Shown piece by piece: positions 33,419-41,176 of a stretch of DNA of 64,000 nt; position 1 is the first letter of the stretch; every line of letters starts with the position of its first letter. Under the pieces are notes generated by a model. It had not been told where the DNA came from, searched no databases, and saw only the letters and a program-made list of their open reading frames with translations. This DNA comes from DASSKK01 sp035690495 (lineage in GTDB: Bacteria; Actinomycetota; Actinomycetes; Propionibacteriales; Nocardioidaceae): the NCBI GenBank assembly GCA_035690495.1, contig DASSKK010000061.1, forward strand, positions 16,617 to 80,616, read 5' to 3'. A program made the translations under genes and the position numbers.

Positions 33419-34105
33419 ATGACCGATGGCAGCTTCCTCGTGCCGGTGGAGCGCGAGTCGACGCCGAGCATCATCGCGCGCAAGCTGCGCAGCGCCATCG
33501 GTCACGGGGAGCTCGCCCAGGGTGCGCAGCTCGCCGAGGCCGAGCTCGCCCGTGACCTCGGCGTCAGCCGGGGGCCCCTGCGCGAGGCGATGCAACGGCT
33601 GACCCAGGAGGGTCTGCTGATCTCCATCCGCAACCGTGGGCTGTTCGTGATCGAGCTGACGGAGGCCGACGTGCGTGACATCTACGTCGCGCGCACCGCC
33701 GTCGAGCGGGCCGCGGCTGCCCAGCTGATGCTCGCCGACGAGGCGTCGGCGGCCGCCGAGCTCGTGGAGGTCAGCGCGGAGATGGCCACCGCCCGCGACC
33801 GGGACGACGTCGCAGGGATCGGAGAGGCCGACCTGAAGTTCCACGAAGTGCTGGTGCGGCTGTCCGGGAGCCAGCGGCTGATCCGGATGCACCAGACGCT
33901 GATCACCGAGACCCGGATGTGCGTGATCGCGCTCGGTGAGACCTACCCGGACTCCGACGCGCGGATCCCCGAGCACCAGGAGATCGCCGAGGCCATCAAC
34001 GGCGGGGACGCGGCGACCGTGGACCGGCTGCTGGTGGACCACATGGACGATGCGATCGCCCGGCTGGCCCCGAGGTTCCCCGCGGCGGCCGCCCGCCACA
34101 GCTGA
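33419..34105 (+). CDS. GntR-family regulator with FCD domain
   Basis: A 228-residue FadR-subfamily regulator. The winged helix is at residues about 15-75 (LAEAELARDLGVSRGPLREAMQRLTQEGLLISIRNRGLFV). The FCD ligand domain shows the three His of its metal site in KFHEVL, EHQEI and DHMDDAI. FCD regulators usually repress catabolic genes until a small organic acid binds. It is the second gene of the plus operon from operator 2, so it should control itself and, by the repeated core ATTGTCAACAAT, the whole island. The ATG follows AAAGGTGGAG. Confidence 0.92.
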   Translation: MTDGSFLVPVERESTPSIIARKLRSAIGHGELAQGAQLAEAELARDLGVSRGPLREAMQRLTQEGLLISIRNRGLFVIELTEADVRDIYVARTAVERAAAAQLMLADEASAAAELVEVSAEMATARDRDDVAGIGEADLKFHEVLVRLSGSQRLIRMHQTLITETRMCVIALGETYPDSDARIPEHQEIAEAINGGDAATVDRLLVDHMDDAIARLAPRFPAAAARHS

Positions 34106-34109
34106 CGGG

Positions 34110-35363
34110 TCAGGCCACCACGGCGCGCACCGACTCGTTCCAGATCCGGCCGGCCTCGGCGATCTGACCGGAGTCGACGACCAGCGCCGGGATGAAGCGG
34201 ACCACCTCGCCCCACGCGCCGCAGGTCAGCAGCAGCAGCCCGCGCCGGGCCGCCTCGGCCTGCGCTGCGGCGGCGGTGGCTCCGTCCGGGTTGCCGTCGG
34301 CGTCGCGGAACTCGTTGCCGATCATCAGCCCGAGACCGCGGACGTCGGCGATCCCCGGCTGCGCCGCCGCGACGTCACGGAGCGCGGCCTGCAGCTCGCT
34401 GCCCCGCTCGGCGGCGTTCTGCACCAGCTTCTCGTCCTCGATGACGTCCAACGTCGCCAGTGCCGCGGCGCACGCCACCGCGTTCGCGCCGTACGTCCCG
34501 CCCTGCGACCCCGGCCAGGCCTTCTCCATCAGCGCTGCCGGCGCGGCGATCCCGGACAGCGGGAAGCCGGAGGCCAGCCCCTTGGCGGTGATCAGCACGT
34601 CGGGGCGCACGTCGAAGTGCTGTCCACCCCAGAACTTCCCGGTCCGTCCGTAGCCGGTCTGCACCTCGTCGACGACCAGCACGATCCCGTGCCGGTCCGC
34701 CCGCTCCCGCAGACCGTCGAGGAACCGCTTGCTGGCCGGCACGTAGCCGCCCTCCCCCAGCACCGGCTCCACGACGAAGGCCGCCGTCTCCCGGGGCGGG
34801 CTGACCGTCTGCAGCAGGTAGTCGAGCTCGCGGAGTGCGAAGTCGGTCGCCTCGTCCTGCGTCCAGCCGTAGTGCGTCGGGTTCGGGAAGGGAGCGATCA
34901 CCACCCCGCCCATGATCGGGCCGAACCCCGAGCGGAACTTGGTGCCCGAGGTGGTCATCGACGCGGCTCCGATCGTGCGGCCGTGGAACCCGCCGTGGAA
35001 GACCACGACGTTGGGCCGCGCGGTGGCCTGCCGGCTCAGCCGCAGCGCCGCCTCCACCGCCTCGGAGCCGGAGTTGGCGAAGAACATCCGGTCCAGCCCT
35101 TCGGGAAGCACATCGCCGAGCCGCGCGACCAGGTCGAGCAGCGGCCGGTGCATCACCGTCGTGTACTGGGCGTGGACCAAGGTGCCGACCTGGCGCTGGG
35201 CCGCCTCCACCACCCGCGGGTGGCAGTGGCCGGTGCTGGTCACCCCGATGCCGGCGGTGAAGTCGAGGTAGCGGCGGTCCTGCTCGTCGTAGAGGTAGAC
35301 CCCCTCCCCGCGAGCCGCCAGGACCCCGGTCGCCTGCTTGAGCAGCGGTGAGAGCTCGGCCAC
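34110..35363 (-). CDS. Class III PLP aminotransferase (GabT/DoeD-like)
   Basis: A 417-residue ornithine/GABA-type aminotransferase. The PLP-binding Lys261 is in TAKGLASGFPL, the pyridine-contacting Asp232 in VVDEVQTGYGRTG, and the phosphate loop in ANSGSEAVEAA. It transfers an omega-amino group from substrates such as GABA or 2,4-diaminobutyrate to a keto acid. In an ectoine route it would be DoeD, making aspartate semialdehyde. GTG start 14 bases from operator 3 with CAGGAGG upstream. It is divergent from the aldehyde dehydrogenase that would use its product and converges with the GntR gene (4-base gap). Confidence 0.9.
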   Translation of the reverse strand: MAELSPLLKQATGVLAARGEGVYLYDEQDRRYLDFTAGIGVTSTGHCHPRVVEAAQRQVGTLVHAQYTTVMHRPLLDLVARLGDVLPEGLDRMFFANSGSEAVEAALRLSRQATARPNVVVFHGGFHGRTIGAASMTTSGTKFRSGFGPIMGGVVIAPFPNPTHYGWTQDEATDFALRELDYLLQTVSPPRETAAFVVEPVLGEGGYVPASKRFLDGLRERADRHGIVLVVDEVQTGYGRTGKFWGGQHFDVRPDVLITAKGLASGFPLSGIAAPAALMEKAWPGSQGGTYGANAVACAAALATLDVIEDEKLVQNAAERGSELQAALRDVAAAQPGIADVRGLGLMIGNEFRDADGNPDGATAAAAQAEAARRGLLLLTCGAWGEVVRFIPALVVDSGQIAEAGRIWNESVRAVVA

Positions 35364-35376
35364 GATGCCTCCTGAA

Positions 35377-35390
35377 GATTGTCAACAATC
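35377..35390. promoter_or_regulatory. Island operator 3 (GntR-type inverted repeat)
   Basis: GATTGT-CA-ACAATC in the divergent region between the aminotransferase and aldehyde dehydrogenase genes. Same core and orientation as operators 1 and 2. Confidence 0.75.
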
Positions 35391-35407
35391 CGACAGATAG
35401 TTACTGT
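35379..35407 (+). promoter_or_regulatory. Promoter of the aldehyde dehydrogenase gene
   Basis: TTGTCA (35379-35384) and TACTGT (35402-35407) are 17 bases apart. The -35 hexamer is part of operator 3, so repression by blocking is likely. The leader to the ATG at 35477 is about 60 bases. Confidence 0.5.
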
Positions 35408-35476
35408 ACATGCCAGGCGGGACGAGGAGCCAGACCGGCACCGACGGGACCGAGAAGGAGACCAGAAGGGATCAGG

Positions 35477-36970
35477 ATGACCGACACCAGCACCGACGTC
35501 CGCTCCGAGGCTAGTTCCGAAGCGCGTGTCGTGGCCGCGGTGCAGAAGCGGCTGTTCATCGACGGCGCCTGGACTGACGCGGAGGCCTCCGCAACCTTCG
35601 AGGTGCTCGATCCGTCCACAGGCGAGCCGTTGTGCAGGGTGGCCGACGCCTCCCCCGCCGACGGCCGGCGCGCCCTCGACTCGGCCGTCGCCGTCCAGCA
35701 TGCCTTCGCGGCCACCGCGCCGCGCGCGCGGGCCGACATGCTGATGCGCGCGTTCCACCTGCTGCACGAGCGGATCGACGACCTGGCGATGCTGATGACC
35801 CTCGAGATGGGCAAGCCGCTCGCCGAGGCCCGCGGCGAGATCGGCTATGCCGCGGAGTTCTTCCGGCACTTCGCCTCGGAGGCGGTGCGCATCGACGGCG
35901 GCTACCAGGTCGCGCCCGCCGGCGGTGCCCGCTTCCTGGTCACCCGCCAGCCGGTGGGGCCGTGCCTGCTGATCACGCCCTGGAACTTCCCCATGGCGAT
36001 GGGCACCCGCAAGATCGGGCCCGCGATCGCCGCGGGCTGCACCAGCGTGGTCAAGCCGGCACCCCAGACCCCGTTGTCGATGCTCGCCCTCGCAGACATC
36101 CTGCGCGAGGCGGGCGTTCCCGACGGGGTGGTGAACCTGGTCCCCACGACGCGGGCCGGAGAGGTGATGGAGCCGCTGATCCGCTCCGGAGCGGCGCGCA
36201 AGCTGTCGTTCACCGGCTCGACGGCCGTCGGGCGCACGCTGCTGGCGCAGTGCGCCGACAAGGTGCTCCGCACCTCGATGGAGCTCGGCGGCAACGCCCC
36301 GTTCCTGGTGTTCGCCGACGCCGACCTGGACAAGGCCGTGGATGGCGCGCTGGCTGCCAAGCTGCGCAACTCCGGGGAGGCGTGCACGGCCGCCAACCGG
36401 TTCTACGTGCACGAGGACGTCGCAGAGCGCTTCGCCGACCTGCTTGCCGCACGCATGGGCGGGATGAGTGTCGGCCGAGGCGTCGACGACGGGGTCACGG
36501 TCGGTCCGCTGATCGACGCGGCGGCGCGCGTGAAGGTGCAGGACCTGGTCGAGGACGCGGTGGGACACGGCGCGCGTGTGCTGACCGGGGGCAGTCCGGC
36601 GGACGGGCCGGGCTTCTTCTACCCGCCGACGGTGCTTACAGGTGTCTCCGAGAAGGCCCGGATGCGGCACGAGGAGATCTTCGGGCCGGTCGCCGCGATC
36701 ACGCCGTTCCGGAGCGAACAGGATGTGGTCACCGCGGCCAACGACACCGAGTACGGCCTGGTCGCCTACGTCTACACCAACGACCTGAACCGGGCCCTCC
36801 GTGTTGCCGAGGCCCTCGAGACGGGCATGGTCGGGCTCAACCAGGGAGTTGTCTCCAACCCCGCGGCGCCGTTCGGTGGTGTGAAGGCTTCGGGTCTGGG
36901 TCGCGAGGGCGGGCCCACCGGCATCGACGAGTTCCTGGAGACCAAGTACGTCGGCATCGCCCTCCCCTAG
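35477..36970 (+). CDS. Aldehyde dehydrogenase (GabD/DoeC-like semialdehyde dehydrogenase)
   Basis: A 497-residue NAD(P)-dependent aldehyde dehydrogenase. Catalytic Cys303 is in NSGEACTAANR, general base Glu269 in MELGGNAPF, and the Asn in TPWNFPMAMGTRK; LSFTGSTAVG is the cofactor loop. The sequence is close to succinate-semialdehyde dehydrogenases. Divergent pairing with the class III aminotransferase suggests oxidation of the semialdehyde it makes (succinate semialdehyde, or aspartate semialdehyde if the substrate is diaminobutyrate). The ATG at 35477 follows a purine-rich region. A longer frame from 35348 crosses the operator and is not used. Confidence 0.92.
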   Translation: MTDTSTDVRSEASSEARVVAAVQKRLFIDGAWTDAEASATFEVLDPSTGEPLCRVADASPADGRRALDSAVAVQHAFAATAPRARADMLMRAFHLLHERIDDLAMLMTLEMGKPLAEARGEIGYAAEFFRHFASEAVRIDGGYQVAPAGGARFLVTRQPVGPCLLITPWNFPMAMGTRKIGPAIAAGCTSVVKPAPQTPLSMLALADILREAGVPDGVVNLVPTTRAGEVMEPLIRSGAARKLSFTGSTAVGRTLLAQCADKVLRTSMELGGNAPFLVFADADLDKAVDGALAAKLRNSGEACTAANRFYVHEDVAERFADLLAARMGGMSVGRGVDDGVTVGPLIDAAARVKVQDLVEDAVGHGARVLTGGSPADGPGFFYPPTVLTGVSEKARMRHEEIFGPVAAITPFRSEQDVVTAANDTEYGLVAYVYTNDLNRALRVAEALETGMVGLNQGVVSNPAAPFGGVKASGLGREGGPTGIDEFLETKYVGIALP

Positions 36971-36975
36971 GAGGC

Positions 36976-37140
36976 TCAGGCAGAGGCGGGCAGTGTGCGC
37001 CCGCACCGCGGGCAGTGCGTGTGCGAGCACACGTCGAGTGTCTGGCCGCAATGGCAGTCGACGGAGCGCAGTGCGCTCGGCGTCCGCGCCGGACGCCGCT
37101 CGGTGGCGGTGCGGATCTTCTCGGTGATCACAGCTGTCAT
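36976..37140 (-). CDS. Small zinc-ribbon protein
   Basis: A 54-residue frame with a C-terminal four-Cys cluster: CHCGQTLDVCSHTHCPRCGR, which contains two C-x-C/C-x-x-C knuckles plus extra Cys and His. The N-terminal half is basic (TEKIRTATERRPART). The ATG at 37140 is preceded by purine-rich GGGAGACCAGGGGAG. It converges with the aldehyde dehydrogenase gene, five bases away. I do not recognise the family; a nucleic-acid-binding or metal-storage role is conceivable. It is short, but the Cys spacing argues for a real gene. Confidence 0.55.
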   Translation of the reverse strand: MTAVITEKIRTATERRPARTPSALRSVDCHCGQTLDVCSHTHCPRCGRTLPASA

Positions 37141-37268
37141 CTCCCCTGGTCTCCCATGTCTCCCAGTTGACGGTGCGATCGGCCGGCGATGACGGCGAAA
37201 CGCGGGTAATAGCCCGAATGAGTCCGGAGAACGGCCCGTTCGGTGGAGTACCGAGCTGGTTGCCGCCG

Positions 37269-37294
37269 GTTTCGGCTGCGCACCCCGCGGGTAC
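37269..37294 (+). promoter_or_regulatory. SigB/SigF-type promoter of the hemerythrin gene
   Basis: GTTT (37269-37272), a 16-base spacer, then GGGTAC (37289-37294). This fits the general-stress sigma factor pattern of actinobacteria (GNNT/GTTT, N14-16, GGGTAY). The leader to the GTG is about 25 bases and contains AGGAGGAGG. Confidence 0.5.
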
Positions 37295-37326
37295 CGCCCT
37301 GCATCGCCGACATAGGAGGAGGCACC

Positions 37327-37836
37327 GTGATCACGACGGCCGAAGAGCTCGTGCAGACCCTCACCGAGCATCACGAGCAGCTCAAGGGCCTGCTGCCACA
37401 GGTGCTGGAGGCCGAGGGTGAACGGCGCGCGGAACTGTTCGCTCGGGTGCGCCGCATGCTCGCGGCGCACGAGGCACTCGAGCAGGAGACCGTCCACGTC
37501 GCCGCGCGGACCGAGCTCGGTGACGAGGCGGCGAAGCCCCGACTATCCGAAGAGCACGAGGCAGGGGAGGCGATCGCCGGGCTCGAGGAGCTCGATGTCG
37601 ACTCGGACGACTTCACAGATGGCTTCCAGAAGCTCTCCGACGACGTGGTGGAGCATGCCGAGAGCGAGGAGCAGCAGGAGTTCGACAAACTGTCCGGGGA
37701 GCTCACCGAGAAGGGTGCGAAGCGAGCTGCGGCAGGGCTCGACCTGGTTTCCGCCGCCGAGGACGGTTCCCTCGAGGGGAGCACATTCGCCGAGATGTTC
37801 GCGACCAGCAAGGAGACCATCAACCAGGCCGGCTGA
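37327..37836 (+). CDS. Hemerythrin HHE-domain protein
   Basis: A 169-residue four-helix protein with the His/Glu ligands of a di-iron site: LTEHHEQLK, AAHEALEQETVH, SEEHEAGEAI and VVEHAESEEQQEF. Such proteins bind oxygen or iron and are often linked to oxidative or nitrosative stress in actinobacteria. The GTG start at 37327 has AGGAGGAGG just upstream. The promoter looks SigB-like, and a catalase gene is close by, which would fit a stress role. It converges with the DinB-like gene. Confidence 0.87.
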   Translation: MITTAEELVQTLTEHHEQLKGLLPQVLEAEGERRAELFARVRRMLAAHEALEQETVHVAARTELGDEAAKPRLSEEHEAGEAIAGLEELDVDSDDFTDGFQKLSDDVVEHAESEEQQEFDKLSGELTEKGAKRAAAGLDLVSAAEDGSLEGSTFAEMFATSKETINQAG

Positions 37837-37853
37837 GTCCGCTTCCTGTCAGC

Positions 37854-38420
37854 TCAGTCGCCGGTGGCACCGTCGATGCACTCGCGGAGCAGGTCGGCGT
37901 GCCCGTTGTGGCGGGCGTACTCCTCGATCATGTGCAGGTAGATCCAGCGGATGTTGAAGGTGCGGTGGGGGTGGTCGCCATGGCTGGGCACGACGTCGTC
38001 GAGTTCCTTTGCGGCCAGCGCGGCACCGGCGGCCTCGATCTCCTCTCGGTAGGCGGCCAGGTTGCCGGCCGCATCCGCCTTCTCCACGTCCTCGAAGTCG
38101 ACTCCCACGCCGGCCGGGTCGTAGGGGAAGTCGAGATCCTGCTGGCCGGCGTGCATCCGGAACCACCAGCGCTCCACCTCGGTCATGTGCCTGACCAGGC
38201 CCAGCAGGCAGAGCCGCGAGGGCGGCACGGCTCGTTGCTTGAGCTGCTCTTCGCTCAGGCCCGCGCACTTGCCCAGGAGCGTGGCGCGGTGGAAGTCCAG
38301 CCACTCGTCCAGCGCCTGCCGCTCGCCCGACGTACGACCGGGGCTCGTGCGCGACACCGGCGGAGCGGTCCACTGCGCGTCCGGGACGTTCGTCGGTTGC
38401 TCACCACTGGCTGGGTTCAT
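37854..38420 (-). CDS. DinB-like (DUF664) protein
   Basis: A 188-residue protein of the DinB/YfiT superfamily, DUF664 branch. Helix bundle residues that usually bind a metal are His in LVRHMTEVERWWF, plus His in YLHMIEEYARHNGHADLLRE. Many relatives act with low-molecular-weight thiols such as mycothiol or bacillithiol; the substrate here is unknown. The ATG at 38420 has no ribosome site but lies 6 bases after TACGGT, suggesting a leaderless message. Confidence 0.85.
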   Translation of the reverse strand: MNPASGEQPTNVPDAQWTAPPVSRTSPGRTSGERQALDEWLDFHRATLLGKCAGLSEEQLKQRAVPPSRLCLLGLVRHMTEVERWWFRMHAGQQDLDFPYDPAGVGVDFEDVEKADAAGNLAAYREEIEAAGAALAAKELDDVVPSHGDHPHRTFNIRWIYLHMIEEYARHNGHADLLRECIDGATGD

Positions 38421-38426
38421 TGAAGC

Positions 38427-38432
38427 ACCGTA
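38427..38432 (-). promoter_or_regulatory. -10 element of a leaderless promoter for the DinB-like gene
   Basis: On the minus strand TACGGT ends 6 bases before the ATG at 38420. Confidence 0.4.
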
Positions 38433-38547
38433 GCGTCCGCGACTCTCACACCGCCTCTTGTTTGTCGACGGCTCCGGAGGCACATCGTCCGCTACTGGGC
38501 GCGGCCGGTGCCAACCGCGCGCTCGAGGAGCGCCTGATCCCGGACCG

Positions 38548-40758
38548 TCAGCCCAGGCTGACCGGGAACCGCTCCCAGACCCTGTGGTGGGACATGAGCT
38601 CCCGGACCTGCGGGAGGACGTCGGACGCACCGTCACCGACGACGACGCCGGCCGCGTCCGGCGGAATCTCGGCGCTGCCCAGGGCGTCGGCTCCCGCGCC
38701 CCAGGCGCCGATCGCCTTGGCCTGCCTCCACGTCTCCTCGAGCAGCAGCTCGATGCGAGGGTCGAGGGCCGTGGCGCCTCCGGCGCCTGCCTTGGTGTCC
38801 CGGTTCGGCAGCGCGTCGGGTGCCGGCGCCGGGGAGCCGCCGAGCAGCACGGCGTCGTACTCCACCGAACGCGCCGTGAGGAAGGTGCGTTGGACAGGGA
38901 TGCCGTCCGGGAGGGTGCCGCCTCGAGCCGCGATCAGCAACGGCACCATCCCGGCCTCGAAGAGGGTGGAGCGCGCCTGGTCCACACCGGTGAGGTCACC
39001 GTCGACGTCGACCACGATTCCCACCACCCGGCCGTCGCCGGGCCAGGTCCGGCCGACCTGGGCCAGCGGCGCGCTTGGCGTGACGTCCGGCAGAGGCTGT
39101 GTGGCGTCCGGCGGCTCGAGGCCCAGAGCGTTGGCCACCTCGCCGCACAGCACGGGGTCGATGTTGGCAAGTGCCCGCAGCTCCCGCTCCTTGACCGCCT
39201 GCTCGTAGCACTTGCCCAGCTCGAAGGCGAACGCACGGATGGTGTGCTCCTGCTCGACGGGCGTCAGGCTCTTCCAGAACAACCGGGCCTGGCTGAAGTG
39301 GTCCGCGTAGCTGGCCGGTGCCTCGCGGACCTTCTGGGCCTCGGGCACCACCGCCGGCACCTCGACGTACCCGCCTGACTCCGCGTCGGCGAGGAACGGG
39401 CAGCCGGCGTCGATGGTGTTCGGCTTGTATGGCCCGGCTCCCCCGTGTACGCCGTCCTGGTGCCAGCCGTCGCGGAACATGTCGTTGACCGGGGCGTGCG
39501 GGCGGTTGATGGGGATCTGGGCGAAGTTGGGCCCGCCGAGCCGGGTGAGCTGCGTGTCCAGGTAGGAGAACAGACGCGCCTGCAGCAGCGGGTCGTCGGT
39601 GACGTCGATGCCCGGCACCAGGTGACCGGGGTGGAAGGCCACCTGCTCGGTCTCGGCGAAGAAGTTCGTCGGGTTCGCGTTCAACGTCATCTTGCCGATG
39701 GTCTGCACGGCCGCCAGCTCCTCGGGAACGATCTTCGTCGGGTCCAGAAGGTCGATGCCCTCGAAGGCCTGCTCGGGGGTGTCGGGGAAGACCTGGATGC
39801 CGAGCTCCCACTCGGGGAAGGCGCCGGCCTCGATCGCATCGGCTAGGTCGCGGCGATGGAAGTCGGGGTCGACGCCGTTGACGAGCTGGGCCTCCTCCCA
39901 CGTGACCGAGTGCACGCCGAGCTTCGGCTTCCAGTGGAACTTCACCAACGAGGTGTCGCCGTCGGCATTGACCAGGCGGAAGGTGTGGATGCCGAAGCCC
40001 TCCATCATCCGCAGGGAACGGGGGATGCCGCGGTCCGACATCTGCCAGATGACGTGGTGGGTGGCCTCGGTGTGCAGCGAGACGAAGTCCCAGAACGTGT
40101 CGTGGGCGCTCTGCGCCTGCGGGATCTCGCGGGCCGGCTCGGGCTTGACCGCGTGCACGAGGTCGGGGAACTTGATCCCGTCCTGGATGAAGAAGACCGG
40201 CATGTTGTTTCCGACCAGGTCGAAGTTGCCCTCGGAGGTGTAGAACTTCGTGGCGAAGCCCCGGGTGTCACGGACCACGTCGGCGGATCCGCGAGAGCCG
40301 ACGACCGGGGAGAACCTGGTGTAGACCGGCGTCTCGACACCCTCCCTCAAGAATGCCGCCTTGCACACGTTTTCCGCGGTGCCGTAGCCGACGAAGATCC
40401 CATGGGCGGCCGATCCGCGCGCGTGCACCACCCGTTCGGGGATCCGCTCGTGGTCGAAGTGCATGATCTTCTCCCGCAGGTGGTGGTCCTGCAGGAGTGT
40501 GGGGCCGCGCTCACCGGCTCTCAGCGAGTGGTCGCTGTCATGGAGCCGCACGCCCTGGGCGGTGGTCAGGTACGCGCCCTGCTGGCCCCTCGCCGCCGGG
40601 TCCGCTCCTGTCTCGGCCCCCGTCGGTGTGCGCGTCTCCGGTGACCCCTGGTCCTGCTTCGGCGGCAGCGGGCCGCGGGGCTCGGTCGGCTCTTCGAGAG
40701 GAGGCGGCTGCGAGCCGGGGGCACCGGGGATGGCCTGGGCGTTCTCATCACGGGTCAC
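38548..40758 (-). CDS. katE: Large-subunit catalase (HPII/KatE type)
   Basis: A 736-residue clade 2 catalase, which turns hydrogen peroxide into water and oxygen. The distal haem His112 is in VVHARGSAAHG, the Asn185 in GNNMPVFF, and the haem-ligand Tyr in ARLFSYLDTQ. The C-terminal 150 residues form the class I glutamine amidotransferase-like domain typical of large catalases (VGIVVDVDGDLTG, AVLLGGSPAP). The N-terminal 60 residues are Pro/Gly rich, as in other HPII proteins. GTG start at 40758, with AAGAGG upstream. Such enzymes usually serve stationary phase or general stress; a weak SigB-like promoter lies upstream. Confidence 0.95.
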   Translation of the reverse strand: MTRDENAQAIPGAPGSQPPPLEEPTEPRGPLPPKQDQGSPETRTPTGAETGADPAARGQQGAYLTTAQGVRLHDSDHSLRAGERGPTLLQDHHLREKIMHFDHERIPERVVHARGSAAHGIFVGYGTAENVCKAAFLREGVETPVYTRFSPVVGSRGSADVVRDTRGFATKFYTSEGNFDLVGNNMPVFFIQDGIKFPDLVHAVKPEPAREIPQAQSAHDTFWDFVSLHTEATHHVIWQMSDRGIPRSLRMMEGFGIHTFRLVNADGDTSLVKFHWKPKLGVHSVTWEEAQLVNGVDPDFHRRDLADAIEAGAFPEWELGIQVFPDTPEQAFEGIDLLDPTKIVPEELAAVQTIGKMTLNANPTNFFAETEQVAFHPGHLVPGIDVTDDPLLQARLFSYLDTQLTRLGGPNFAQIPINRPHAPVNDMFRDGWHQDGVHGGAGPYKPNTIDAGCPFLADAESGGYVEVPAVVPEAQKVREAPASYADHFSQARLFWKSLTPVEQEHTIRAFAFELGKCYEQAVKERELRALANIDPVLCGEVANALGLEPPDATQPLPDVTPSAPLAQVGRTWPGDGRVVGIVVDVDGDLTGVDQARSTLFEAGMVPLLIAARGGTLPDGIPVQRTFLTARSVEYDAVLLGGSPAPAPDALPNRDTKAGAGGATALDPRIELLLEETWRQAKAIGAWGAGADALGSAEIPPDAAGVVVGDGASDVLPQVRELMSHHRVWERFPVSLG

Positions 40759-40826
40759 GGTCGTCTCATCCTCTTGTCGCCACCTGGCGGCAGGCCAGCG
40801 AATTCCGGCCCGCGCAAGGCTCCGCG

Positions 40827-40851
40827 GTACCCGTGACAATGCCGGGCATGC
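40827..40851 (-). promoter_or_regulatory. Possible SigB-type promoter of katE
   Basis: On the minus strand GCAT (40851-40848), 15 bases, then GGGTAC (40832-40827), which fits the loose GNNT-N14-16-GGGTAY pattern. The -35 match is only two fixed bases, so the call is weak. Confidence 0.28.
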
Positions 40852-40979
40852 AGAAACTGACGGCACAGCCAGAGACGGCCCCCTAGGAGAGCGGCTGGCC
40901 GCGGGGGTGTGCGGGCGGTGTCCACGACCCGCTGCGGTATCGTTCCGTCCGCTCCGATTGGATTGTTCGATGAGAGCAG

Positions 40980-41053
<74 letters not shown>

Positions 41054-41176
41054 CCGATGTGATCCGCGCCGGCGCAGCCGATCGCAAGCGTTCACGTGAC
41101 CGGTCGCGACGGCACCAACCGCTCGGGTCAGGTCACAACCGGTCACATGACCCGTTGCAGCGTCCGGGTCGTTGAC

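Noticed and set aside
38519..38533. GCGCTC-GAG-GAGCGC hairpin downstream of katE, considered as a terminator
   Set aside because: Only a 6-base stem with a 3-base loop and no U-run; weaker than many chance hairpins in this GC-rich DNA.
40848..40886. A 12-codon ATG frame between katE and tRNA-Pro
   Set aside because: No promoter or ribosome site, and its length is expected by chance.
41085..41165. Repeated GGTCAC / GTGACC words after tRNA-Pro, considered as a CRISPR-like or operator array
   Set aside because: The words are 6 bases, unevenly spaced and not separated by unique spacers; too short to support a call.
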